Shown piece after piece: positions 43,025 through 50,881 of a stretch of DNA of 53,995 bases (positions are counted from its first letter, which is position 1; every line of letters begins with the position of its first letter). This stretch comes from Dehalococcoidia bacterium UBA2991 (GTDB lineage: Bacteria; Chloroflexota; Dehalococcoidia; Tepidiformales; Tepidiformaceae): the NCBI GenBank assembly GCA_002346645.1, contig DEAD01000002.1:1-53995 (forward strand), in the 5' to 3' direction. The notes below the pieces were generated by a model. It did no database searches. It was not told where the DNA came from and worked only from the letters and a program-made list of their open reading frames with translations. A program made the position numbers and the translations under genes.

Positions 43025-43044
43025 GTGGTACCCAGGAGGGGTAC
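43025..43044 (+). repeat. GTACCC/GGGTAC inverted repeat
   Basis: GTACCC (43028-43033) and GGGTAC (43039-43044) flank a five-base AGGAG spacer, about 20 nt after the stop at 43006. It may be a transcript end or an operator for the mrp gene. The rest of the 184-bp gap is featureless. Confidence 0.35.
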
Positions 43045-43190
43045 GATCACCCTGATATTGTGCACATAACCCATTTAAGGGGCGTCCTTCTTTCTTCACA
43101 TTTCTGCCGTGATTTCCCCGCGGAATACTCCGCCGGTACGGTGCTTATGTATGCAAATAGGATCGCCGCCATCAGGATGCCGTAGCCAAC

Positions 43191-44258
43191 ATGACCGCCC
43201 CCGCTAAGGTGGACCGGGACGCCGTTCTCGCTGCACTCTCCACAGTTAATGATCCGGAACTTCACCGGGACATAGTCTCTTTAGGAATGGTCGAAGAGCT
43301 GACCATTGAAGGGGGCACAGTCACCGTAAAAGTGGAACTAACAACACCTGCCTGTCCATTGAAAGACGTGATCGAAACAGATGTAAGAGCTGCACTGGAC
43401 AGTCTTTCTGGGGTCGAGCAGGTCGAGCTTGACTGGGGCGCACAAGTAAAAGGGAGTGACCCGCGTGAGGGGCAGAAGCCAATTGAGGGGGTGCGCAATG
43501 TCATCGCAATCGCCTCGAATAAAGGCGGCGTAGGAAAGTCAACAGTTGCCACTAATGTTGCAGTCGCACTAGCGGCTACAGGCGCAAAGGTGGGACTTGT
43601 TGACGCGGATATCACTGGCCCCAACATTCCCACCATGTTCGGCCTTGCAGCAGGTCTGCAGGCGAATCAGACAGAAGGTCTACGCCCAGTGGAGAAGTAC
43701 GGAGTGGAACTGGTTTCTCTCGGCTTCCTGCTACCGAAGGGGACCCCAGTGGTGTGGCGAGGACCAATGATTGGCAGCGCTATCCGACAACTGCTGCACG
43801 ATGTCCCCTGGGAAAACATAGATTACCTAATCATCGATCTACCACCCGGCACCAGCGATGCTTCGATGAGCATGGCGCAAGAAGCGCCTATTGCTGGAGC
43901 CGTCATCGTTTCAACACCTCAGGATGTCTCGCTGGAGGACGCCATGAAGGCGGTCTCTATGTTCGAGAAGCTCGACGTGCCTGTTTTCGGCATGATTGAG
44001 AATATGAGCTATTTCATCGCTCCCGATACGGGCAAGCGATACGACATCTTCGGGCACGGCGGCGCACGTGACGCAGCTGAGGAATTAGGCATCGACTTCC
44101 TCGGCGAGATCCCAATCGAGCCTCAAATTACTGAGGGCTCGGACCGTGGCGTGCCATTCGTAATCGGCAAGGAGGACTCTGCTTCTGCAGAAGGCTTCCG
44201 AACGATAGCGGGTGCAGTCGCCGCTCGAATCAGCGTTTTGCAAAGGATGGGAACGTAA
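43191..44258 (+). CDS. Mrp/ApbC iron-sulfur carrier ATPase
   Basis: The 355-residue protein joins an N-terminal MIP18/DUF59 domain (VLAALSTVNDPELHRDIVSLGM) to a P-loop ATPase with the deviant Walker A NKGGVGKST, DADITGPNIP, LIIDLPPGTSD and GMIENMSYF. The usual CxxC cluster site near the C terminus is absent, as in some Mrp/NBP35 members. It would carry or transfer Fe-S clusters, fitting a genome rich in Fe-S enzymes such as AcnA. The NYN gene follows after 6 bp. Confidence 0.92.
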   Translation: MTAPAKVDRDAVLAALSTVNDPELHRDIVSLGMVEELTIEGGTVTVKVELTTPACPLKDVIETDVRAALDSLSGVEQVELDWGAQVKGSDPREGQKPIEGVRNVIAIASNKGGVGKSTVATNVAVALAATGAKVGLVDADITGPNIPTMFGLAAGLQANQTEGLRPVEKYGVELVSLGFLLPKGTPVVWRGPMIGSAIRQLLHDVPWENIDYLIIDLPPGTSDASMSMAQEAPIAGAVIVSTPQDVSLEDAMKAVSMFEKLDVPVFGMIENMSYFIAPDTGKRYDIFGHGGARDAAEELGIDFLGEIPIEPQITEGSDRGVPFVIGKEDSASAEGFRTIAGAVAARISVLQRMGT

Positions 44259-44264
44259 ACCCAC

Positions 44265-45308
44265 ATGGCACTAAATTTTCAGACCGGAAGTCGCTCTTCT
44301 ACAGAAGATGCTCCGGAAGCAACCGAACCAGATAGCACTCCGACCAACACAAGTAGTGAGGCCGAGCCCTCCACAACCCCTCCACGCCGTCGCAGCACCC
44401 GTGCTAGCCGTTCCCAAGCGCCCCAAAAGGCAGCACCCGCAACAGAGACTACCGAGGACGAGTCAACCTCCTCCAGGCGTACTAGCACACGCCGGCCTAA
44501 CGAGAACAACGAGGATTCCTCACCCCGCCCCACCCGCCGCCGGACCCCCGCAACGAAAAAGAACGAAGAAGAAGCCACTTCCTCGCCACGCCCTTCACGA
44601 CGACGGACATCCGTAACCAAAGCAAACGAGAAGGAGACAACAGAACAACCCAAGCGAGCTACCCCAAGGCGCCGACCACGCACAAATGCCCCAACGGCAG
44701 AGACAGAGGCAGAGCTCCTGTCTGCACTGAAGGAACAAACAGAAACACTCACACGCCTAGTTAACCTCCAAGAACAAACGATTGAAAGACTCTCTGGGAA
44801 CGGCGGCGGAGCCACCGCAACGCTGCCTCGCGTCGGAGTTTTCGTCGACAGTGCGAACGTTGAGCTGGCGCGCGACCGTGGCCGTCCCAATAGGCCCATC
44901 GATTGGGGACGAGTACTAGAGCATCTCACCGAGGGGCGGCGCCTAGTGCGCGCCATCGCCTATTCTCCCGTTCACGACGATCCCGGCGTAAGCCGCGAAA
45001 CGCAACGCTTCGTTGAGCCATTCCTGGGGAAGGGCTACAAGATCGTAACGAAACCGCTAAAGAGGTTTGCAGACGGTTCAATCAAGGCAAACGTAGACAT
45101 TGAGCTAGCACTCGATGCCTTCACAATGTCGGACCGGTTGGACATCGCCGTCCTCATCTCAGGTGACGGTGACTTCCAACATCTCGTAGAGGTCCTGCAA
45201 GGGCGAGGCATTCGCGTTGAGGTAGCAGGGCTTGGAGCCTCAGTAGCCGGCAATCTTAAGAAGGCTGCCGACCGCTACATCGAGCTCGACTTCGCACAGA
45301 AGAAGTAA
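44265..45308 (+). CDS. NYN-domain (LabA/DUF88) putative nuclease with long charged N-terminal region
   Basis: The 347-residue protein has about 145 residues of Ser/Thr/Pro/Arg-rich, low-complexity sequence with repeated RRRT-type blocks, a short coiled coil (EAELLSALKEQTETLTRLVN), then an NYN/PIN-like domain (about 188-345). Acidic active-site residues are in VGVFVDSANVE, ANVDIELALDAF and ISGDGDFQ. NYN domains are often RNases; the arginine blocks could bind nucleic acid. Co-directional with mrp, 6 bp apart. Confidence 0.85.
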   Translation: MALNFQTGSRSSTEDAPEATEPDSTPTNTSSEAEPSTTPPRRRSTRASRSQAPQKAAPATETTEDESTSSRRTSTRRPNENNEDSSPRPTRRRTPATKKNEEEATSSPRPSRRRTSVTKANEKETTEQPKRATPRRRPRTNAPTAETEAELLSALKEQTETLTRLVNLQEQTIERLSGNGGGATATLPRVGVFVDSANVELARDRGRPNRPIDWGRVLEHLTEGRRLVRAIAYSPVHDDPGVSRETQRFVEPFLGKGYKIVTKPLKRFADGSIKANVDIELALDAFTMSDRLDIAVLISGDGDFQHLVEVLQGRGIRVEVAGLGASVAGNLKKAADRYIELDFAQKK

Positions 45309-45314
45309 CCGTAC

Positions 45315-45923
45315 CTAGTTTTCTCGAATACCGGCAGCGGTACGGTCTGGATTGAATCGCTCCCGCTCGATGATATGAACAAGCTCATCGACGGCTTCTT
45401 CGAGAGCATTCTCATGGTTCTCTACAACGTAGTCATTGTTGGGTGCATCAGCCAGCTCCGCATCCACTTCGGCGAGACGGCGCTCGAGTGACTCTTGGCT
45501 TTCACTTTCTCGAGCAGTAAGCCTAGCCCTCAGAGCATCCCGGCTTTCTGCAGTGAGGAGCACGAAGACAGCACCTCGTAACAATCTACGAAGCGCACGA
45601 GCCCCCTGAAGGTCAGTCCGGATAAGCACATCCTTTCCTTCAGCAAGCGGCCTTTCCAGCTCACCCCACTCAAGACCCTTGAAGTCCCCGTATACATGAG
45701 CATATTCAATGAAATCACCCGCATCTATTTTGCGTTGAAACTCTTGAACGCTTAGGAAGTGGTAGTCGACGTCCTGGAGTTCCCCCTCGCGCATGGGGCG
45801 GCTATTACTACTGGTTGCGCGATGAATATCAGTACGCTCCCTAAGTCGAGCAATTACAGAATCCTTACCAACGCCCGACGGACCATGGAGAACGAGGATG
45901 AGGGGGCGGGACGGGACGCTCAC
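45315..45923 (-). CDS. gmk: Guanylate kinase
   Basis: The 202-residue kinase phosphorylates GMP. P-loop GPSGVGKDS near residue 14, SRPMREGELQDVDYHF (GMP-binding region), and LIRTDLQGARAL match the family. GTG 45923 is chosen because it overlaps the aroA stop (GTGA); a longer frame starts inside aroA. Last gene of the coupled M50-HD-tyrA-aroA-gmk run. Confidence 0.9.
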   Translation of the reverse strand: MSVPSRPLILVLHGPSGVGKDSVIARLRERTDIHRATSSNSRPMREGELQDVDYHFLSVQEFQRKIDAGDFIEYAHVYGDFKGLEWGELERPLAEGKDVLIRTDLQGARALRRLLRGAVFVLLTAESRDALRARLTARESESQESLERRLAEVDAELADAPNNDYVVENHENALEEAVDELVHIIERERFNPDRTAAGIREN

Positions 45924-47218
45924 GCCGTTTGTGCGGCCTCGGGCGAAGCGGCCTCGAGCGCCTCCCAAAAATCGGGGTAGGAAACAGTGACAGCATCGTT
46001 CTCTATGCGGGTCTGCCCGGTTGCGAGCACTCCTGCGACAGCACCAAGCATGCCCATTCGGTGATCGGCGGCGGCATCCAGGCGAGCACCTTGGAGGTCA
46101 CACGGGCCCTCGACGATGAAACCATCTGCAGTAGCTTTGATTGAGGCACCCATTGCGGAGAGCATGGTGACAACATTCTCGATACGGTTGGACTCTTTAA
46201 CAAGGAGCTCCTCAGCCTCGCGGACAACAGTAGTGCCCTGAGCGAAACAACCAAGAAGAGCCACCAGCGGAAGCTCATCGATAGCCCGAGGAACGTCATC
46301 CCCTTGGACGGTAACGCCATGCAAGTCTGAGGAATGCACAATGAGGTCCGCGACGGGTTCACCGCTTGTCTCATGCTCATTCTGAAGCTCAATAGACGCA
46401 CCCATGCGCTTAAGAATATCGAGCAAGCCAGTACGGGTGGGGTTAATTCCCACACTCTCTACTTTTATTTCAGCATCGGAGTGGCAGGCACCAAGAACCA
46501 ACCATGGGGCAGCACTGGAAAGATCTCCAGGAACCCGAATTCCGAGAGGCTCAAGTCGTGCAGGGCGACGAATGATGACGGAGCGCCCCTCACGGTCTAC
46601 AGGAGCCCCCATGGCAGCAAGCATCTTCTCCGTGTGGTCACGAGTAGGAGCTGGTTCAGTGATACGCGTCCGACCTTCGACCGTGAGACCAGCAAGAATT
46701 AGTGCCGATTTCACCTGAGCGCTAGCGACAGGCATCTCGTATTGGATAGCACGCAAACTACCCCCGCGAATTGCAATGGGAGCTAGCGTATCTCCACGAC
46801 GAGCACTGATACGAGCCCCCATGAGACGCAGAGGTTCGATTATTCGACCCATAGGTCGCCGACTCAAAGACTCATCGCCAATCAAAACACTGAAGAGAGG
46901 ATGGGCAGCAAGAAGGCCAGTAAGGAGGCGCATAGTTGTGCCACTGTTGCCACAATTAAGAGCATCCTCGCTCTCGTAGAGACCATGGAGACCACCGCCA
47001 GAGATACGGGCAGCGGTTGCTCCAACAGGCCAATCAATCGCAATACCTAATGAGGAAATACATGCGGCAGTTGAGCGAACATCGTCCGAGTCGAGAAGGT
47101 TCTCTAGATGTGCCTCACCTTCAGCGATCGCGTTAAGAATGAGGGCGCGATGGGAAATGGACTTATCAGCTGGGACGCGCAAGGTAGCACGCAGGCGACT
47201 AGGGCTCTGAACGATCAC
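45920..47218 (-). CDS. aroA: 3-phosphoshikimate 1-carboxyvinyltransferase (EPSP synthase)
   Basis: The 432-residue shikimate-pathway enzyme shows the two-domain pattern: LRVPADKSISHRALILNAIAEG (binding Lys/Ser), LNCGNSGTTMRLLTGLL, SAQVKSALILAGL, VKESNRIENV and DHRMGM. Start GTG overlaps the tyrA stop by 4 bp, and its own stop overlaps gmk. It works directly before chorismate, one step set upstream of TyrA. Confidence 0.95.
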   Translation of the reverse strand: MIVQSPSRLRATLRVPADKSISHRALILNAIAEGEAHLENLLDSDDVRSTAACISSLGIAIDWPVGATAARISGGGLHGLYESEDALNCGNSGTTMRLLTGLLAAHPLFSVLIGDESLSRRPMGRIIEPLRLMGARISARRGDTLAPIAIRGGSLRAIQYEMPVASAQVKSALILAGLTVEGRTRITEPAPTRDHTEKMLAAMGAPVDREGRSVIIRRPARLEPLGIRVPGDLSSAAPWLVLGACHSDAEIKVESVGINPTRTGLLDILKRMGASIELQNEHETSGEPVADLIVHSSDLHGVTVQGDDVPRAIDELPLVALLGCFAQGTTVVREAEELLVKESNRIENVVTMLSAMGASIKATADGFIVEGPCDLQGARLDAAADHRMGMLGAVAGVLATGQTRIENDAVTVSYPDFWEALEAASPEAAQTA

Positions 47219-48327
47219 TGCTTACGGGAACCGCGGCGGAGAGCTGCTTCCCGTTCCCGCTCTTCGCCACGATTGAGCTGTTCCTTGAGGCGTCCGTATA
47301 AATAGGCACCCATAAACATCTGCCCGAGAACATCGCCGGAGCGGGGAGCTTCTTCGCCTTCCTTCTTGATTTGGCGGCCAATGATGCGGTCATCAAAGAC
47401 AAAGCGCTCAAGTTGGGCTCGTGAGAAGAGACTCTCAATCAGTGCATCGGCACCCTTGGCCGCCGAATCTCTTCCATCATCCGCAAGCTCAACCCCCTCA
47501 CCAAGACGCTCTGCTTCTTCATCACTCAGCTCTAGTGCCTCAATTATTGTGTCCAGTTCCCCCTGATAACGCCTGAGCCAGGAGAGAACTGCCGGCCTAT
47601 TGGTGGCAACGATATCGGTTGCCATCTGAGGATCTCCCATCGTGAGCCGCGTCATATCACGGAAGCCTGGGCCAGCCAGTTGCTCGGCATCCTCCCAGCA
47701 AGCGCTATCGCGGACGAGCTTGAAGAGGGCTACTGAGAGAAGAAGCGGTACATGGCTAACAGCAGCAACCAGCTCGTCATGCTCAGCAGGATCAACATAG
47801 ATTGGTACGGCCCCCGCCGCGTCAATTAGACCCAGCACTACGCGAACAGAGGGCTCAGGAGCAGAGGGCGAAGGGGTAACAGCCCAAGCTGCACCCTGAA
47901 AGAGGTCGATGCGGGCTGCAGAGGGACCGCTGCGCTCGGAACCAGCCATAGGGTGCCCACCAATCACACTCACGCCGTCCCCTAAAACCTCCTGGGCTGT
48001 AGCCATAAAGGAAGCCTTAGTGCTTGACGTATCTGTGATTACAGCACCAGGTGAAACATGGGGCTCCATTGAGCGCAGGAGCTCTTCAGCAGCACGGGCA
48101 GGTACAGCCAGAACAATCATGCTGGCTTCACGCACAGCCTCATCAAGATAGCGAACAGTGCGATCGACAGCCTTCATCTCTTTGGCCGTACGCGCGTTCT
48201 GACGGCTGCGATCAATCCCAACGACCTCATACTTGCGGTCCTTACGGGCCATGAGGTTCAAACCAACGGAGGCACCAATAAGTCCGGTGCCAATGATGGC
48301 AATCTTCGATTGCTTCGAGTCAGCCAT
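47215..48327 (-). CDS. tyrA: Prephenate dehydrogenase-like protein with C-terminal extension
   Basis: The 370-residue protein begins KIAIIGTGLIGASVGLNL (NAD-binding), has GGHPMAGSERSG and HDELVAAVSHVPLLLSVAL (catalytic His and substrate Arg region) and RDMTRLTMGDP. After the usual dimerisation helices about 60 residues are added, rich in Arg/Glu and ending LRRGSRKQ; no ACT domain is seen. ATG 48327 is preferred over 48363, which overlaps the upstream HD gene. Confidence 0.88.
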   Translation of the reverse strand: MADSKQSKIAIIGTGLIGASVGLNLMARKDRKYEVVGIDRSRQNARTAKEMKAVDRTVRYLDEAVREASMIVLAVPARAAEELLRSMEPHVSPGAVITDTSSTKASFMATAQEVLGDGVSVIGGHPMAGSERSGPSAARIDLFQGAAWAVTPSPSAPEPSVRVVLGLIDAAGAVPIYVDPAEHDELVAAVSHVPLLLSVALFKLVRDSACWEDAEQLAGPGFRDMTRLTMGDPQMATDIVATNRPAVLSWLRRYQGELDTIIEALELSDEEAERLGEGVELADDGRDSAAKGADALIESLFSRAQLERFVFDDRIIGRQIKKEGEEAPRSGDVLGQMFMGAYLYGRLKEQLNRGEEREREAALRRGSRKQ

Positions 48328-48343
48328 AAATGATCCGATGCTG

Positions 48344-48826
48344 TCAGGTGGCAGCGTCTGCACGCTGCAGGAGGGCTAGCATAGCATCCTGGCCGGGCAA
48401 TCGATGGTGTAGACGCGTCAACTCAACCACGCGAGGAGGTGCACCAGCAGCAGCGAGGAGCCCAGCACCAAGCTCACTATGGGCTCGGCTACGGGCTAGA
48501 GCCCGACGTATTTCAAAGTTTGAAGTCTCCTCCGCAACCAGCGTTTCAGGAAGCCAGCTGGTCAGCACATGAGCGATTCGATCACGCGTCCGCTGGGCGC
48601 CCTTACCGGCATCGTGCAAAAGTGCAGCGGTGAGGAGGTCACGGTCACCATCATGCCCATGACTGAGAAGCCAGCGTGCAGTGCGGGCAGAATGGCGCTG
48701 GTCTCGCGGCTCCTGGCCGTGAAAGAGGATGAGTAGCTCGTCAGGGAGATAATTACGAGCAATAGCAAGGTCGGCCGCATCAGGGCCGAGTGAAGCTTCG
48801 CAGGCCTGCCGTACACGCTGCAGCAT
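48344..48826 (-). CDS. HD-domain hydrolase
   Basis: The 160-residue protein carries a short HD phosphohydrolase pattern: FHGQEPRDQRHSARTARWLL, then LLTAALLHDAGKG (HD pair) and LTRLHHRLPG near the end. Metal ligands are present, but the substrate is unknown. ATG 48826 overlaps the stop of the M50 gene by one base, so the pair is translationally coupled. Confidence 0.78.
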   Translation of the reverse strand: MLQRVRQACEASLGPDAADLAIARNYLPDELLILFHGQEPRDQRHSARTARWLLSHGHDGDRDLLTAALLHDAGKGAQRTRDRIAHVLTSWLPETLVAEETSNFEIRRALARSRAHSELGAGLLAAAGAPPRVVELTRLHHRLPGQDAMLALLQRADAAT

Positions 48827-49518
48827 CAGGTAATGACCTCCAGGAATAGATCGGCCGCCCCGTCGAAAATCCATCCCAGTGGGCTGTAATCAGGCGCAAT
48901 GAAGCTAATAAGGATCAGTCCAATAAGGAGAGCCGGGCCCCACCTACTTAGGGAAGAGAGTGGGCGCGAAAGCTCGTCTGGCAGGACACCCAGAAGTACT
49001 TTGAAACCATCAAGCGGATGAATTGGTATGAGGTTAAAGACACCCAAGATGACATTTAAAAAACCAATAAGCAGCAAGAAGGTCCCAAAGATTTGGGAAC
49101 CGCTCGCGTGCTCAATGTCCTCGAACGCAATGGGTTCAACCCAGCCCAAGATAAGAGGGAAGGAAGCGAGCAGGGCAAAGGCAAAGTTCGACAGTGGACC
49201 GGCGAGTGCCACTAGCATATTGCCACGTTTGATACCGGAGCTGAGACGGTACGGATTGACGGGAGTTGGCTTCCCCCAGCCAACTCCGACGACAAAGAGA
49301 AGGACCGTCCCCACTGGATCGAGATGGGCAAGGGGATTAAGAGTCAACCTACCCTGGCGGGCCGCAGTGTCATCGCCCAGCTCGTTTGCAGCCCAGGCAT
49401 GGCTGAACTCGTGAAAGGCGATGCCTGTCACCAGTGCAATGGTGATTGCACCAAGGTAAGCAAAGAACGCAGCAGGGTTCTCGCCGAGAACGTCGAAAAG
49501 CTGAAGAATCACGCACAC
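48826..49518 (-). CDS. M50-family membrane metalloprotease (site-2-protease-like)
   Basis: The 230-residue protein has the zinc motif HEFSH (in ITIALVTGIAFHEFSHAWAANELGD), the internal LALNPLAHLDP-type region, and the third ligand in IPIHPLDGFKVL, within five or six helices. This is the short S2P-like form without PDZ. GTG 49518 or GTG 49512 could be the start; TG-C-TAGCAT just upstream is a possible -10. First gene of the M50-HD-tyrA-aroA-gmk run. Confidence 0.88.
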   Translation of the reverse strand: MCVILQLFDVLGENPAAFFAYLGAITIALVTGIAFHEFSHAWAANELGDDTAARQGRLTLNPLAHLDPVGTVLLFVVGVGWGKPTPVNPYRLSSGIKRGNMLVALAGPLSNFAFALLASFPLILGWVEPIAFEDIEHASGSQIFGTFLLLIGFLNVILGVFNLIPIHPLDGFKVLLGVLPDELSRPLSSLSRWGPALLIGLILISFIAPDYSPLGWIFDGAADLFLEVIT

Positions 49519-49620
49519 TCCATGCTAGCAGCCGTACGCTTGGTGGCCATTCCTGGGAACACAAGAGGTTGTATGGCATTGACCGGTCGCTGAGCGCTTG
49601 CTAGGTTCGCGGTGGTGCTT

Positions 49621-49646
49621 TTCAGTTAGCGGTAACGTTAACTGAA
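49621..49646 (+). repeat. TTCAGTTA/TAACTGAA inverted repeat
   Basis: TTCAGTTA (49621-49628) and TAACTGAA (49639-49646) flank GCGGTAACGT. It lies about 100 bp after the M50 start and about 90 bp before the divergent TolB-like gene. It could be an operator or a stem-loop. Confidence 0.35.
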
Positions 49647-49735
49647 GGTGCGGGGGATAAAACTGCGTCTGTTGAGGGCGGGCTCTGTCGAGAGGGTCCG
49701 GGTTCTCGAGGCGGCATGAAGCACGGCTCCCATAC

Positions 49736-50881
49736 ATGAAAGCACCATCTTTCGTTCGCTATCTTTTGCCTCTATCAGCCCTCTCCCAAGCTGAGAATAG
49801 AGCATGTTTTTCGCCCCGCTCGTGGAACCGGAAACGCATCCTTGCGGGTACTGGGTTAGTCCTGGCGCTTGCAGGAGTAGCGACACTGTCACTACTTACT
49901 CAGGATGCAAGTGACCCACAGACAGCATTTGCTCGAGCTCCGAGCGGACAGTATGCGGTTGTGGCCCGAAATACCGGGGATAACACGATAGTGACAGTAG
50001 TGGGCGCTGACAAAAGCGACTCCCCAATAGAAATCGCAACAGTTCCGCACCTAAATGGCTTCAGTGCCCGAGGAGAAGTATCCCCAAGCGGACTTCATGT
50101 GGCTCTGGTAACCCCTGACAGCATCAGCCACGGGAGGCCAATTGCAGCTTTAGTAACGCTGAACCTAGAAACAGGGGAACTACGACGGATAGCCGAGGGA
50201 CTCGACCCGCTCCAGAACCCTCTTTGGAGAACTGACTCTACCGCGATAGTCGTCACACGAAATGCAAGCAATACAACGGGGATACCTGTAGTGCAGGTAA
50301 TAGAGGTGACCCTTGATGGCACAGAAACTGTCCTGGAAACACACACGGGAGCGGGGTTAGTAGCTCCTATAGGTTTCGATATGGAGGGACGGCTGCTCAC
50401 CATCAAGCTGGATTCCCGAGGTTCGACACTTACACGTGCGGGGACAGAAATTAGATGGCTAAGCACGCATATCACACGGGACTGGTCCTTAAGTCCTGAC
50501 GGCTCACGCCTAGCATTCGTGGAAGCAAATACGTGGCGGGGACTACGTTATTTGCCGCGAATCGCTTCTATTGAAGGTAATGGAGGTGTAACGGCCGCAT
50601 CCACTTCAAATCGCCAGGCACTCGGGACAACCTGGAAACCGTCTGGGAGTCCGCTTTTCGGGAACGAGCCTTATGCACCACTAGGGGGAGTTAGGGCACA
50701 AGCTGAAAGTGGATTCGACGTACCACTGGAGTACAGCTGGGATGGGAGTTCCTTAGCCGTGCATCACTGGAGCGGCAACAGCTTCGATAATCCTGGAACC
50801 CCCCGATTAGAGGTAGTCAGCAGATTTGGAAGGAAACAACTAAACGGCTTTACGAGGTTTTACGGATGGTCCGCGCGTTAG
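49736..50881 (+). CDS. Membrane-anchored TolB/WD40-like beta-propeller protein
   Basis: The 381-residue protein has a short cytoplasmic N terminus, one helix (about 36-57), and then repeated YVVN/SPSG and LSPDGSRLAF-type blades (for example GYAVVARN, GEVSPSGLHVAL, DWSLSPDGSRLAF, LEYSWDGSSLAV). No catalytic residues are seen. A scaffold or sensor for envelope proteins is possible. Its last 16 bases overlap the transglycosylase gene, so the two are coupled. Confidence 0.7.
   Translation: MKAPSFVRYLLPLSALSQAENRACFSPRSWNRKRILAGTGLVLALAGVATLSLLTQDASDPQTAFARAPSGQYAVVARNTGDNTIVTVVGADKSDSPIEIATVPHLNGFSARGEVSPSGLHVALVTPDSISHGRPIAALVTLNLETGELRRIAEGLDPLQNPLWRTDSTAIVVTRNASNTTGIPVVQVIEVTLDGTETVLETHTGAGLVAPIGFDMEGRLLTIKLDSRGSTLTRAGTEIRWLSTHITRDWSLSPDGSRLAFVEANTWRGLRYLPRIASIEGNGGVTAASTSNRQALGTTWKPSGSPLFGNEPYAPLGGVRAQAESGFDVPLEYSWDGSSLAVHHWSGNSFDNPGTPRLEVVSRFGRKQLNGFTRFYGWSAR

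Noticed and set aside
43047..43265. Minus-strand 72-codon frame before mrp
   Set aside because: It overlaps the mrp start, has no binding site and no family pattern.
44279..44956. Antisense frame opposite the NYN N-terminal region
   Set aside because: It mirrors the low-complexity codons and gives Arg/Ser/Val repeats; no start signal.
49650..49735. tRNA-like stretch with GGGTTCTCGAGG
   Set aside because: No acceptor or anticodon stem can be paired around it.
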